A DNA stretch of 64,000 nucleotides from Effrenium voratum. Lineage: Eukaryota; Sar; Dinophyceae; Suessiales; Symbiodiniaceae. The position numbers and the translations under genes were made by a program. The stretch is from assembly GCA_963377175.1 (NCBI GenBank), contig CAUJNA010000535.1, forward strand, positions 1 to 64,000, given 5' to 3'. Numbering within the stretch: the first letter of the stretch is position 1; each line of letters starts with the position of its first letter. Positions 10,893-20,951 of the stretch are shown here, one piece after another. The notes beneath the pieces are model-generated. The model had not been told where the DNA came from, searched no databases, and was given only the letters and a program-made list of their open reading frames with translations.

Positions 10893-13391
10893 GCAGGGCG
10901 GGAGGGAAGGAAGGATAGGGCAGGGGAGGAGGCTCCCATACCCATGCACGGGGTCGGAATAGCCCATCAACTTGGTTTCCGCAAACGGAAGCCCAAAAGC
11001 GGTACGCAATACCATATATAGGAGGGAACCCATTGTGGGAATGTACTGTGGAAACCCGGGGTTCCAGATGGGAGGTCCCCATACTCATGGAATGCTCGCT
11101 CCCAGTGCTGCCCTGGAGCCACTTTGCGGCAGCGCTGCTTGATGGCATACCAGGTGGAGGGAACCCATTATAGCAATGCACTGAGTCATGAACTTCATGA
11201 ACTTGAAAATGGGCCAGAAGAGGGGGGCTAGAGAGGGACCTGGCAAAACAGCTGCTCTCACTTTGCCTTTGAACTTATCTAGGCCACTGGCGATTTCCGT
11301 CTTTCTGTGGGGTTTCCTGCTTGCGTCTCATGGCGCCCGCCCAATGGGGGCCTGGTAGCCGTCAAGCTCGAGGATGTTACACAACATGCACTTGGTCAAC
11401 TCATCCAAATCCAACGCTTTGAGCCCAAATCGCCCGACATGGTGCCCAGTGAGGCCCAATAGGGCTGAACAGGGCATTAATGGGCGCGATAGCTTCATCT
11501 CGCTGCAATCCATGGTGCAGGATAGATTTGCTGGGTAGAGGAATCACCCAAAAAGTGGTTGGTGGACATGAATCCCCACCTAATTGATGTCCACCAGAGA
11601 GTCCCCTATTCAGTCTGTTTGACACCCATGGCCCATCTCATGATTCCTTTCTTCGGCGCTGCCAAGCGCGAGCAACCGGCGATAGAGACACGCTTGGAAC
11701 ACAAAGCCTGCAGAACCAAAATCCCAAATCCCAAGATCAGTCGCTTTACGCACACTACAGGTGCTGAACCCAGACCTTCACCAGTTGGTTTTTTCAGGAG
11801 TTTTTCCAAGGGACTCAAGCCCAGATATTCCAACTAGAAACCCTAGGCAGAAGTCTTTTGGGGTAACCCAAACAAGCCGGAATTCTGCGCTTCAGCCACA
11901 AGTCGCATGTCCGGCGATTTCGCTTGAAACCGGCGCAGGTTGCAGAGCCTTGAGAGCCGGGTGGACGCGTTGCAGCCCATGCGCCTCAATTCGCAGGCGG
12001 AGTCGGAGGTCTGATAGAGCCAGAGGTCATCGGTCCTCAAAGGATGGCCTCCTCCCTCAGACTAACATGGAAGCTCCCCCACAAGTTGCCTCTGTAAATG
12101 GAACCAATGGGGGAGGGTAACCATGGAAGTGGAGGGGCCTTTCCAGGCTGGAGGTCCCCGACACTTTGTCCACTTCCATACGAGGTGCAGCACGAAACCG
12201 AGCATTTGTAGGGATCCCTCAATGCCAAGTAAACCAAACAGGAACGGTGAAGTCCATGGCTTCCCTTAGGCCCTTGCTCCCTTTCAATTGTCGGGAAGCT
12301 GTAGTAAACCACCAGCTATGGAACCTCTCCAGTTGGCTATGGGGATTCCGTGCCGTTTTGGGCCTCGCTTTGCGCCCGGCACGAACCAATATCAGCAGCA
12401 TTCGTGTAGCTGTACTCTTCTGGCCAGGCAGAATCCAAGTCCATCCATCCCGTTGAACTTGACAATAGTCGTTGGTTTCATGTTGCTCGCTCAAGCCGAA
12501 ACCTGCTGTGCAGCCTTGGCCGTCCCTTGTGCTCTTTGGGTATCCATCTTACCGGGGGTTGGTGTGACACGTCCCTTAGAAAGATACAGTTGGATCAGTG
12601 GATTAACCAGCTGATTTGGAGGATCTTGGCTCCTTTCCCACCTAGTTTTGAGTCACAAACAGGGCCTTCGAGCGCCATGTTCCTCGCGGGAAAGGTTCCA
12701 GGTTTACCTTTCACAGAAAGGTTCATTCCCAAGAACAACCAATCATGCAGCAGCAGATGGCATCTACCCAGTCACGAGGCTTCATCTATGCTAATGGGCG
12801 CTTCCTGCATTCCTGCAGGCCAGCAGCTGCAGTTTTCAAGGCGTCGACTTCGACCCAAAATCACAAGGCTGGGTGCGTGTGTTGAGGGTGCTCGTTGGTT
12901 TGCATTTTGAAGTCCATGTTCATCTCTGCTCGAAGTTTCTGGGAACAGAGAAGGAAGCCCCTTTCATGGGGGGTTTGCAAACCCCAAGCTGCGCATGCTT
13001 AGCGACAAATGTCATGTTCTAATGGAGCATGTGCAGAAATCATTTGCCCCGCTCAGAAGCAGGGTGTTCATGCGGTTTGCCCACGAAAATGGGTTTCTTG
13101 ATTCGCACGGGCAAGTGATGTTTGTCCCGTATTAAGGCTGGTGCGGGGCAAGCTTGAGGCTCTTCATGGTTCTGGCACAATGCGGTACCTTTGAGCATGG
13201 GAAAGCGTTGGCTATGACACAGCGGCTAACTGCTTTGGGTTCCAAGCCACACACAAAGTCCCAAAAACAAGCATGGAAGATGACATGTTGCAGGAACATG
13301 GCCTTCCAGGGGTCCCTTTCAGCTTCCATGTACGTGGGGTAGGGTCCGTCAAGCCCGGCTCAGCTTCGGGCGAGCGGCGGCCGAAAGCGCC
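10893..13391. other. unassigned stretch
   Basis: No supported gene. A short direct repeat (GGAGGGAACCCATT followed by a variable CAATG-like tail) occurs at about 11023 and 11157. The remaining short ORFs lack motifs. It may be intronic if the exons on either side belong to one gene. Confidence 0.5.
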
Positions 13392-13550
13392 ATGGAGCCG
13401 GTGGCCTATGACGAGTGCTTCGTGCCCATGTCCCCTTCGGCCGCCAGCACCGTCGCCGACGATGTGGGTCCCGAGGGCTCGTTGGGCTCGCGGCGCTCTG
13501 AGCTGCCCAATGAGGACACAGATGGCGATGCGCCCACGGAGTGCCCAAAG
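13392..13550 (+). CDS. candidate first coding exon of a coiled-coil protein gene
   Basis: Starts at ATG and reads MEPVAYDECFVPMSPSAAS, then an acidic, Ser-rich tail ending in TECPK, 53 codons in all. It ends CCAAAG before GCCGGG, a GC-type donor in phase 0. The frame also stays open upstream to a possible AG acceptor at 13363, so the ATG may be internal. The N-terminal style (disordered, acidic) and the exons that follow on the same strand suggest this is the start of the long coiled-coil gene ending near 26750; that link is inference. Confidence 0.45.
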
Positions 13551-13715
13551 GCCGGGGGCGAAAGGCTCACCCTTGAGCCGGATGCATCTGACATGCAAAA
13601 GGGACCCCTACCCTGGACAAAGCCAGTGACTATTCTCCACACATCTCAGCGCAAAAGTTGAGCCATGCCTTTTGTTCGCGTGGCGTTTCATGGGGTCCAT
13701 GGCAGTCCCATACTT

Positions 13716-13815
13716 GGGTATGGCTCAAAATTCAACCACCAGGGGACCGCAAGTCCTGTCCATGTTTCCACTTACCAGGGTTCCATTCTGCTACCGGTTT
13801 TTTGACCCACAGCCA
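13716..13815 (+). mobile_element. MITE/introner-like element, subfamily 2 (copy F)
   Basis: Bounded by GGGTATGGCTCAAAA and TTTTTTGACCCACAGCCA, imperfect inverted ends. The interior matches the copy at 43387-43485 (AGGGGACCGCA, then GTCCATGTTTCCACTT, then CCAGGGTT). The right end places an ACAG and a CAG directly upstream of the next candidate exon, so the element seems to supply the 3' splice site region. Confidence 0.65.
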
Positions 13816-13825
13816 CCTCAGCCAG

Positions 13826-13939
13826 GGGCCGGCCGACTTCTTGCCCTCCCAGGGCAGCACGCTGCTGCGTGCCAAGGCCCTCACGAAGCTGGCGCTGGAT
13901 GCGGCCTGCAACCGCCCCCGCGCCGAGGAAAAGTCCCAG
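13826..13939 (+). CDS. candidate exon, helical segment
   Basis: Follows CTCAGCCAG and reads GPADFLPSQGSTLLRAKA, then LTKLALDAACNRPRAEEKSQ. It ends TCCCAG before GCGGAC: 38 codons, phase 0/0, with a GC donor. The frame continues to ELRKWF and a TGA at 13964, so a longer terminal version is possible. High GC3 compared with the flanks supports coding. Confidence 0.5.
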
Positions 13940-14184
13940 GCGGACGAACTGAGAAAATGGTTTTGACGCGGTCGATGTGTGTTGGACTGTTCCACTCAAA
14001 GTTCATACGTGTGTGAGGGCAACCGCCCATAAACCCTCGTAAACAAAAAAGTAAAGCATTTAAAGCAGTGCTCCCTTAGAAAAGCAGACACAAAAGCAGC
14101 AAACAGGAACCGGAAATTGGCTGTGGGTCAAAACCAATGGTGGGTCAGAACCGGAATTGGCAGCAAGCAGCAACCACACCTACC

Positions 14185-14317
14185 TGGCTGTGGGTCAAAA
14201 CCAATGGTACCATTTCGGTTGGTAGGTGAATTCACCACCCACTTTAGAACCTATTTTAGTGGTTGGATTGAATCGGATGTTCCCTGGGGGTACGATTTGG
14301 ATTTTGACCCATGGCCA
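14185..14317 (+). mobile_element. MITE/introner-like element, family 1 (copy B)
   Basis: The clearest family-1 copy: left end TGGCTGTGGGTCAAAACC, right end TTTTGACCCATGGCCA. Interior as in copy A (133 bp). A second, solitary left end (GGCTGTGGGTCAAAACCAA) lies at ~14118, suggesting tandem or nested insertion. It lies between two candidate exons. Confidence 0.75.
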
Positions 14318-14458
14318 CCTGGCACCTACCTGGCTTCGAAGCCTGTCCGCCCATCTAAAATAAATATAATATATATATATATATAATATAATTAAAAACA
14401 ATAATAGAAAAAAGACCAAACACAACATAGAACACAAACGGTTTCCCGCGGCCCGGAG

Positions 14459-14557
14459 GTCCGGCGGCTGCGGGAGGAGTGCCAGGCGGCGCGGCGCCGC
14501 ATCTCGTGCAACGCGAGCTCTGTGAAGGCCACCTGGGCCACCGGCCGGGCTTTGGAG
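14459..14557 (+). CDS. candidate coiled-coil exon
   Basis: Reads VRRLREECQAARRRISC, then NASSVKATWATGRALE; 33 codons, phase 0/0. It is preceded by CCCGGAG and ends TTGGAG before GCGTGGGG. An Arg/Glu heptad pattern and strong GC enrichment over the AT-rich upstream flank support coding. An antisense ORF across this area is a by-product of GC-rich codons. Confidence 0.5.
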
Positions 14558-14736
14558 GCGTGGGGTTCGGGCGGGAAGCGGAGGGAAGCGCCATGGGGGG
14601 GGGAAGCCACGTGGAAAAGACATAGAAACACGTGGAAAAGCTCGTTTTGTTTGGGGGAAGTTCATAGGTCTTTTTGGTTGGTGCAAACTTTGCGGCTGTT
14701 TTTTTTTTGAGCGTTTCTCCCCCGCGCTCTTTGGAG

Positions 14737-14892
14737 CAGCGCTCCCGCGAGGCGGCGCTTTTGCAGCTGGAGGCGGCCAGGGGCCGCCTTCGCGCGGCGC
14801 GGAAGGGCCAGCAGCTGGCAGTGTGCCGCCAGCGCCTGGAGGAGCGAAAACGGGACTACCGGCGGGGGGCGCTAACCAAGTGGTTTCAAGAG
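14737..14892 (+). CDS. candidate coiled-coil exon
   Basis: Preceded by a T-rich/CT-rich tract and TTTGGAG. Reads QRSREAALLQLEAARGRL, then RAARKGQQLAVCRQRLEERK, and ends GALTKWFQE; 52 codons, phase 0/0, with a GT donor (CAAGAG before GTTGGG). A strongly heptad-like Leu/Ala/Arg/Glu pattern with predicted continuous helix. Among the best supported exons of the series. Confidence 0.65.
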
Positions 14893-15079
14893 GTTGGGGT
14901 GTTTTCGTTTCTTGGGTTGAGCTGAGGTTGGGATGGTTTTGCTTTTTTGGGTCGAGCTTTCTCTTTTTCCAGAGTGTTGCAGAATGGGTGTTTGTCTTCG
15001 GCTTCTCAAACGCTGACATTTCCAGACCTGGGCGCCTTTGGGTGTTGAACCCCTGGTTTCGACGGGTCCCGAAGCAGAG

Positions 15080-15118
15080 GCGGTGAACGCTATGGAGGAG
15101 GCCACCGACCTGCTGGAG
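15080..15118 (+). CDS. candidate micro-exon
   Basis: Thirteen codons, AVNAMEEATDLLE, after GAAGCAGAG and before GCCCGAC (GC donor after CTGGAG). Phase 0/0 and helical like its neighbours; very short, so support is mainly contextual. Confidence 0.35.
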
Positions 15119-15303
15119 GCCCGACACCCTTCTGGGGATTGTGTTAGACTCGACCCGTGTCCCTCCCCAAGGGGTGGAGAAAGCTGATTGCCTTATGGAG
15201 AGTGTAAAGGAGGGTCCTGTTCCACAAAAGAACTTTGCAAACTTCGTGGGGCCTCGACCAGACAAATCATGTATTTCCCTTGGGGATTCCTGGTTTATCT
15301 GCA

Positions 15304-15408
15304 AAACCACAAACCCAAACCACAAACCCAAACCACAAACCCAAACCACAAACCCAAACCACAAACCCAAACCACAAACCCAAACCACAAACCCAAACCA
15401 CAAACCCA
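15304..15408. repeat. 13-bp tandem repeat (ACCACAAACCCAA)n
   Basis: About eight near-perfect 13-bp units. Because 13 is not a multiple of three the array is open in all three frames (Pro/Asn/Thr/Lys repeats) and in antisense, which creates several long false ORFs. It lies in a putative intron directly before the next exon. Confidence 0.95.
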
Positions 15409-15450
15409 GTCCAAACCAATCCCCAAGCGTCCAAATTTGGCCCCCGACAG

Positions 15451-15577
15451 CGTTGCTGCCTTTTGCTCGCTGGGCGAACCGCGCGCATCGGAGGCGCTGC
15501 AGACGGAGCGGGAGGCGCTGCAACTGCTGCGCCGGGAGCTGGATGCGCTGGACCGAGAGGTGGCGGCCAGTGTGGAG
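15451..15577 (+). CDS. candidate coiled-coil exon
   Basis: Follows CCCCCGACAG. Reads VAAFCSLGEPRASEALQ, then TEREALQLLRRELDALDREV, then AASVE, a textbook heptad helix. It ends GTGGAG before GCGGGC (GC donor, phase 0 end). The length is 127 nt, so the chosen acceptor leaves one extra base; a downstream AG or a phase-1 upstream exon end would resolve it. Confidence 0.6.
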
Positions 15578-15867
15578 GCGGGCGGCGGGCGCCGGGCCCG
15601 GCCTTGCAGGGCTGTCTGGGTTTGTTTTTGCGCCTTCGGAGGAAAAGCTTTTCGTGCGCTTTTCTTCATTGTGTTTTTTTTTTTGGGGTGTTTGGAAGGG
15701 AAAGAGGGCAGCCGCCATTTTTTTTGGAGACTGTCTTTTTTTTGTATTTAAACATTGTTGATTGGGTCTTTGAAACAAAAATACACGGACCCACACACCC
15801 AAACACACACGCATGCACTGATTTGTGATGGCCCATCTCAAGGGCAGCCGGGCAAAAGCGCCGCTAG

Positions 15868-15948
15868 GCGGGCGCCGAGCTCCACGGGCGCCTCAGGAAG
15901 GATTTGGCCAGCCGGCGCCGGGACTTGCGGGCGGAGGAGTGGGGACAG
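15868..15948 (+). CDS. candidate coiled-coil exon
   Basis: Preceded by CGCCGCTAG, which puts an in-frame stop immediately upstream, so the frame is only usable as a spliced exon. Reads AGAELHGRLRKDLASRRRD, then LRAEEWGQ; 27 codons, phase 0/0. It ends GGACAG before GCAGAA. The Arg/Leu/Glu helix is consistent with neighbours. Confidence 0.5.
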
Positions 15949-16540
15949 GCAGAATTTGTTTCCTTGCCGGGTGTGTCATTTTTTTTTTGGGGACCCCCCC
16001 CCTCAAAATGGATTTTGGGTCTTCCTTCTGGTTTTCCCTGAATCCCACCAAACAAAATTGTGGAAACCCTACAAAACAGGGCACACTTTGGGTGGACAAA
16101 AGGCGGATTCGTGGTTTTTCCCAATATGTCCGAAGATTTCTGGGTTTCGTCTATCGTCCATCGCAATGCAGGATTTGGTCCACTCACAGTACCAACAAAC
16201 ATGGACGTGCACAGACTCCTTCGGGAAGACTGCCGTCCTTTTGGTAAGGCCTGTGCACGTTTTTTGTTTTCTCCCCAGTGCTTCACCGTGTTTTTATTGT
16301 TGTTTTATTCCCCCATAGATTTATCTTGTTTTCCTTATGTGTTCTCATCTCACATTTTCGCCAGCATTTTCTTTCGCGTTGACTGGTCCTTGTCCCGTGT
16401 GGTGTGTCTACTAGTCTACTCCCCCCCAGGTTTTCTCGCCTCCCCATTTTCCAGACTCCCAAAACACCACCCTCAAGAGACACGACTCCTCCAACCCCCA
16501 ACCCCAAGCTCCACCCCCGGAGCACCCGAGCCCCGAGGAG

Positions 16541-16588
16541 GCCGGCGTGGAGTTTTGGGCGCGGAAGGCGAAGCAGGCGGAGGAGGAG
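16541..16588 (+). CDS. candidate coiled-coil exon (borders uncertain)
   Basis: Frame reads AGVEFWARKAKQAEEE and stays open to KLLCR, then a TGA. It may end at GAG before GCCAAG (48 nt, phase 0/0) or at the GT following TGCCG (16605). An inverted-repeat element begins 20 bases after the latter donor. Confidence 0.4.
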
Positions 16589-16624
16589 GCCAAGCTGCTG
16601 TGCCGGTGACCTGAACTGCATTGA

Positions 16625-16846
16625 GCTGTGGGTCAAAACCAATGGTGCCATTTCGGGGCAGGGTGCACCACCCCATTTTTGTCTTTTTCAGTGGGGAACG
16701 GCATTGCTTGATGAGGCTGTGGTGGTCAAAGCCGTTTTGGGATCCCATTTTGGTTGGTAGGTGAATTCACCACCCATTTTAGAACCTAATTTAGTGGGGA
16801 TTGGGATGTTCACTGGGGGTACGATTTGGTTTTTGACCCATGGCCA
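16625..16846 (+). mobile_element. MITE/introner-like element, family 1 (copy C, compound)
   Basis: Left end GCTGTGGGTCAAAACCAATG and right end TTTTTGACCCATGGCCA. At ~16713 a second, decayed left end (GGCTGTGGTGGTCAAAGCC) restarts the element, so two copies appear nested or tandem (222 bp). It lies directly 3' of a candidate exon. Confidence 0.7.
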
Positions 16847-17147
16847 TGTGTGGAGTGAGCTTGCGTGAGGTTTTTGGAGGGTGAGTGAGGTTTTCGTCGT
16901 GGCCTGCTCTGTACTGCACGTCTGCGAGTTTCGGAGGGGATGTTTAAGCAAACCCAACAAGGATTCACTCAAAAATGACAACCCTTCTTTTTGGGTTGCC
17001 TGAAGGGAAACCAAGTGGACATGGAAGATGATTTTTTTTTGGGTTCCAAATCGGTCTTCGTTTTTTTGGTTGAACTGGTTCAAGGGCTGGTTTAAGGGAC
17101 ACCACTCCAAAGGTAACTTTGAGAATGTGGGTTTGGGCTCGTGTTGA

Positions 17148-17212
17148 GTCTGCCCTTTTGGGGTTGGTTCAAAGGGAGACCAAAAAGAAAACCGCCATTT
17201 TGAGGGTCCCCG
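17148..17212 (-). mobile_element. MITE-like element, family 2
   Basis: Reverse complement matches the family-2 consensus: CTCAAAATGG, a short spacer, TTTTTGGTCTCCCTTTGAAC and CAACCCCAAAAGGG. At least four other copies occur in the window (30949, 38030, 48556, 49068). Confidence 0.5.
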
Positions 17213-17795
17213 TACTTAGAGATACCCAGTGCATTGGGTTCCAAGATCGCAAGGGTCAGTTGTTGTCTGCTACATGGAAACTCGAGATACCCCCCCCCCC
17301 CCACATATAGACAAATTGTCACACCTTGACCTTCAAACTCTGTTTTTTGCATGTTGGTGCTTTAGGGACCTCTACGATGAACCAAATTCCAGTGATATTG
17401 CTACAACATTGGCAACCACTCATATGAATTCAGTGCCATGCAAAATCAATACACCACGCTCTACTTGGCAACGCGCCAGTGAACCGCATGGGATGCCTTG
17501 ATCGTCAGAACTATGTTTCTTTTTTCTTCTTTTTTTATGCGGGCCGTTTGTGGGTTTTTGTGGGAGATTTGCGGTCAAAATGGAACCTTTTTCCTGCACC
17601 ACACAACTTTTTTGACAAATTTGCGGGCTGCGGGAAGTCGTTGACCCCGCAAAGCTTCCTTTAGCTTGTCAAAGGCCGTGAGCATTGCATTTTTTTTTTA
17701 AAGAGCGAGTTTTAGGAGTTTCAGGTTTTTGCAGCAGAAAGGTCTACGATTTCCCGAATATTCAGTCAATGGCGGAAACTACGTCAACGGCGAAC

Positions 17796-17938
17796 AAGAC
17801 CACCAACAGGAAGAAACCAACAAAACCAACAGGACTCATATGTCAGATGCGAAAAGCCCCCGCCCCAAGACCACCAACAGGAAGAAACCAACAACACCAA
17901 CAGGACTCATATGTCAGATGGGAAAAGCCCCCGCCCCA
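17796..17938. repeat. 71-bp tandem duplication
   Basis: Two adjacent copies of a 71-bp unit (starting AAGACCACCAACAGG, ending CCCCCGCCCC) that differ at two positions. No function evident. Confidence 0.9.
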
Positions 17939-18837
17939 ATCGTGTCCTTTCTTTTTCCCTTTGAACACCCTTTTTGCCAATTTCAGCACACACACACACA
18001 TGTACCGCATCCTTCCGTGCAAATTACTATAGCTCACAAATCCAGAAAAAATGCGATTCCCAAGTCAGGCACCTCAGGCACCCTCGCCATGGGCCCGGGC
18101 TCGTTTGATCCCCACGCATCGTTACTTGAGTTCGCTCGCCTGGACTTTCGTCCTCCCAAACAAAACATATGATTGGTTGGGTTGCGTTTGCTCTTTGCTT
18201 TTTGCTTGAGCATTTCCACCTGAACCCGCTCTTCCTGGACCAACCGGCAGATACTTGCCTTTCATTCTGGCCCTCTCCTCCTCTTCCTTCTCCTCTCCTT
18301 TTCCTGCAAAACCCCCGTCCTCTCCCCTCCTCCTTGTCTTTCTCTTGACCTTTCTCACAGGAAGGCACTGATATTGCTCCTCGTTTCTCAAAGGGTGTGG
18401 ATTCCCTTGTGCAACTCTTCGAACGGAGGGCAAGTTCTTGGCTAGCGACGCAAGCAGGTGTATATACTTTTGCCAACCCTTGTCCACTGAAGAAATACTC
18501 TTTGAACAGGAATCCTTTGAGTTGGCATCGGTTGCTTCTTCGCCTGAGTCCCTCAAGGAAGGTGGTGGAGACCATCCAGTGGACTGACCTGGAATGCTGC
18601 AAGGCGGACCTGGCGAGTTTGTTTCGAGGCCACTGCGCATCCAAGGGCGCGAGGCCATGTTTTCCAGGAGCCCGGCCCCAAGCGATGCTTCATGGGTGCC
18701 TTTGTTCGAACTGGGGCCACTTTGTAGTTGACCCTGTCCCAACTCATGTCTAATTCTCCCTTTGTGGGTTATTCCTTCCGGTTGGAAACCAAACGACCCC
18801 AATTGAACCGCAACTGAACCCCAACTGACATCCCAGC

Positions 18838-18924
18838 CCCCCAACTGAACCCCAACTGAACCCCAACTGAACCCCAACTGAACCCCAACTGAACCCCAAC
18901 TGAACCCCAACTGAACCGCAACTG
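18838..18924. repeat. 11-bp tandem repeat (CCCCAACTGAA)n
   Basis: About seven to eight units with a degenerate start from ~18795 and a CGCAACTGAA variant at the end. It lies in the putative intron directly upstream of the exon at 18950. Confidence 0.95.
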
Positions 18925-18949
18925 AGTCTGTCTGTCCACTCGCCTTCAG

Positions 18950-19081
18950 AAGGACCGGCCTCCGCTCCTCGCGTCGCGTTTCGTGGAGGCCTCGCAGGCG
19001 GTGCAGCTCTGCCTGGCGCGGCTGCTGGAGCAGCACCAGCTGCGGCGCCGCCGCTACGATGCCCAGCTCAAGGAGCTGGAG
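18950..19081 (+). CDS. candidate coiled-coil exon
   Basis: Excellent acceptor context (CTGTCTGTCCACTCGCCTTCAG). Reads KDRPPLLASRFVEASQAVQ, then LCLARLLEQHQLRRRRYDA and QLKELE; 44 codons, phase 0/0. It ends CTGGAG before GCGGGG (GC donor). The amphipathic helix and strong GC3 make this one of the best exons in the series. Confidence 0.65.
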
Positions 19082-19640
19082 GCGGGGGGGGGGGCTCTTC
19101 GCTAGGCGGAAACGAGGCAAGCGGAAAAGAGCGGAAACGATGGGAGCTGCGGGTTGGTCACTGTGTACTATTTCGCCTCTGTAGCTGTATATGAGATTAG
19201 CCATTGGGGAGGGGGGGGGCAAGTGGAAGGGAGAAAAAACCTCGGGGTTAGGGTTCACGTTTGGTCGCGTTTGTGTGAAGACACCCACACTCTTCCCCCC
19301 CCACCCACACATGCCCCCAGAGAGCGATTTTGGCGCCTGGGCTTAAAGCACCAGGTTCTATTTTTTGTTTACGGGTGATTGGGTCCCAGCCCCCTAAGAA
19401 CCATAACTTTGGTTTGAGCCTGAGGTTGCCATCTCCTGTGCCACTTGGACCACCAGAGAGCGACCCAGGAGTGCACTTGGATTCGGCTTGTTGGTCGCGG
19501 GTGATTCCCGCCGAGCTGTTTCTTGGACACGTTTTGATCCAGGTGCTGTCAACACACTCTTTCGCCTGTGGCCCTTTTTGATCCGCTTCCGCCGCCTTCG
19601 GAAGGGTCGAGTCTCGCCGCAGGAGTGGAAATAACAACAG

Positions 19641-19752
19641 CGAGTCGGCAGAGGCGCAGAGGGCCAGGGTGATCCTTTACGAGCTGAACACCAGCCAAAA
19701 GCACTTGAAGGCCTTGGTGCAGCAGTGCAAGAAGAACTTGCGCCTGCTCGAG
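19641..19752 (+). CDS. candidate coiled-coil exon (start uncertain)
   Basis: Frame reads ESAEAQRARVILYELNTSQ, then KHLKALVQQCKKNLRLLE, a heptad helix. AG acceptors are available at 19622, 19640 and 19652. It ends CTCGAG before GCGGAT; if not spliced there, the frame stops four codons later at TGA. Confidence 0.55.
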
Positions 19753-20310
19753 GCGGATGCCTGAGAGGGAGAGGTGGATGGGTAGAAACATTGGCAAGCA
19801 TTATGTTGGGTTGGTTGCCTCTAGTGGTTTTACTCCAGAAGGGCTAGGCAGATCCGCCAAGTACAAACGAACACGAGGGAGACCACCTAGATGAGAGATC
19901 ATCCACAACATTGAGATTCCAACAACTACTGAAGTAGATGAATTAAACACGCTACTAGGACTAACTGCATGACGGAACATCCCCTTGCTGAACTTTGAAG
20001 GAACAAGCATGTATGACCGATTCAAGATTCTCGATGTTGGCTACTGCAAACATTGGATAAATGATGAAACTTAAGAAAAGTCAAAGAACTAACACGGATA
20101 CTTGGAAAGAAACGTAAACCGTTATCCACTCTCTGCAACGCATTTTTCGAAGCACAAGTACTGCCCTGCCAAGAAGGCAAGACTTCATTCAGCACAAGCT
20201 CTTCAAGTGCCCAATCCACCAAACAACTGGTTTCCAAGCAATCTCCAGCCCGAAGATGTTGGGCCTTTTGCAGCCTGCAACTCCCGCTTTTGAGTTTCGC
20301 TCCTCTCGAG
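19753..20310. other. putative intron
   Basis: AT-richer than the flanking exons, with no supported gene or repeat; consistent with an intron between two phase-0 exons. Confidence 0.5.
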
Positions 20311-20520
20311 GCCTGCAAGAACCCCGCCCTGGTCAAGTCGACCTCCAAGGACCTGCGCCCGGTCCCCCGGGACGCCCAAAGCGGCCTCGGCGGGCCCAGC
20401 GGGTCCAACGGTTCCAACGGCGCGCGAGAGCCCCGCGCACGGCCCAGTAGCGCACCCAGCTGCCGACCCATGAGACGCAGCGCGAGTGCTGCGGAGCTGC
20501 GACCAGAGGACGACTTGCAG
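20311..20520 (+). CDS. candidate exon, disordered Ser/Pro/Gly-rich segment
   Basis: Follows TCCTCTCGAG. Reads ACKNPALVKSTSKDLRPVP, then a Gly/Ser/Asn/Pro-rich stretch, then RPMRRSASAAELRPEDDLQ; 70 codons, phase 0/0. It ends TTGCAG before GCAGGG (GC donor). RRSAS resembles a basophilic-kinase phosphosite, a weak inference. Confidence 0.5.
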
Positions 20521-20678
20521 GCAGGGAGCAAGGGGGATTCCTTTTGAGGTTGGGTTGCTCCAAATTTCCCAAGTAACCAAAGTTGGGGTATGTTGCATGG
20601 TTTCCTTGTGTTGTTTCCCAGCTGCATCTGATCATCCAGCCACCAGTTCGAATTCCACATCATCCGGTGAGCCGCAAG

Positions 20679-20795
20679 GACCTGTGGCACCTGCGCTTCG
20701 AGGAGCGCGAGCTGCGCAGCGAGCTGCGGACCTGCGAGGACGGCGTGGAGCGCTGCGCGGCCTGGGCCAAGGTCTTGGCGGACCTGGAGGACGAG
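20679..20795 (+). CDS. candidate coiled-coil exon
   Basis: Follows GAGCCGCAAG. Reads DLWHLRFEERELRSELRT, then CEDGVERCAAWAKVLADLED and E; 39 codons, phase 0/0, GC donor (GACGAG before GCCTCG). The frame is also open upstream through a Pro/His-rich stretch, so a longer exon is possible. Confidence 0.6.
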
Positions 20796-20867
20796 GCCTC
20801 GGCACAAGCGGAAAGCGGAAAGCGGGGAAGCAGCGCAGAAAGCGGAAGGCACTTTTTTTTCTTTTTC

Positions 20868-20890
20868 TTCTCTCTCTCTCTCTCTGTCTT

Positions 20891-20946
<56 letters not shown>
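20868..20946. repeat. CT microsatellite
   Basis: (CT)n of about 75 bases followed by T-rich pyrimidine tracts, in the putative intron after the exon ending at 20795. Confidence 0.95.

Positions 20947-20951
<5 letters not shown>

Larger units (their letters stand above)
16847..18837. other. putative intron/intergenic stretch
   Basis: No supported gene. Contains a family-2 inverted-repeat element (17148-17212), a C homopolymer near 17289-17302, a 71-bp tandem duplication (17796-17938) and short ORFs without motifs. Confidence 0.5.

Noticed and set aside
14195..15841. 548-codon minus-strand open frame
   Set aside because: It crosses several plus-strand coiled-coil exons, the 13-bp tandem repeat (open in every frame) and an AT tract; the translation is repeat-driven (Gly/Leu/Phe/Trp) with no domain.
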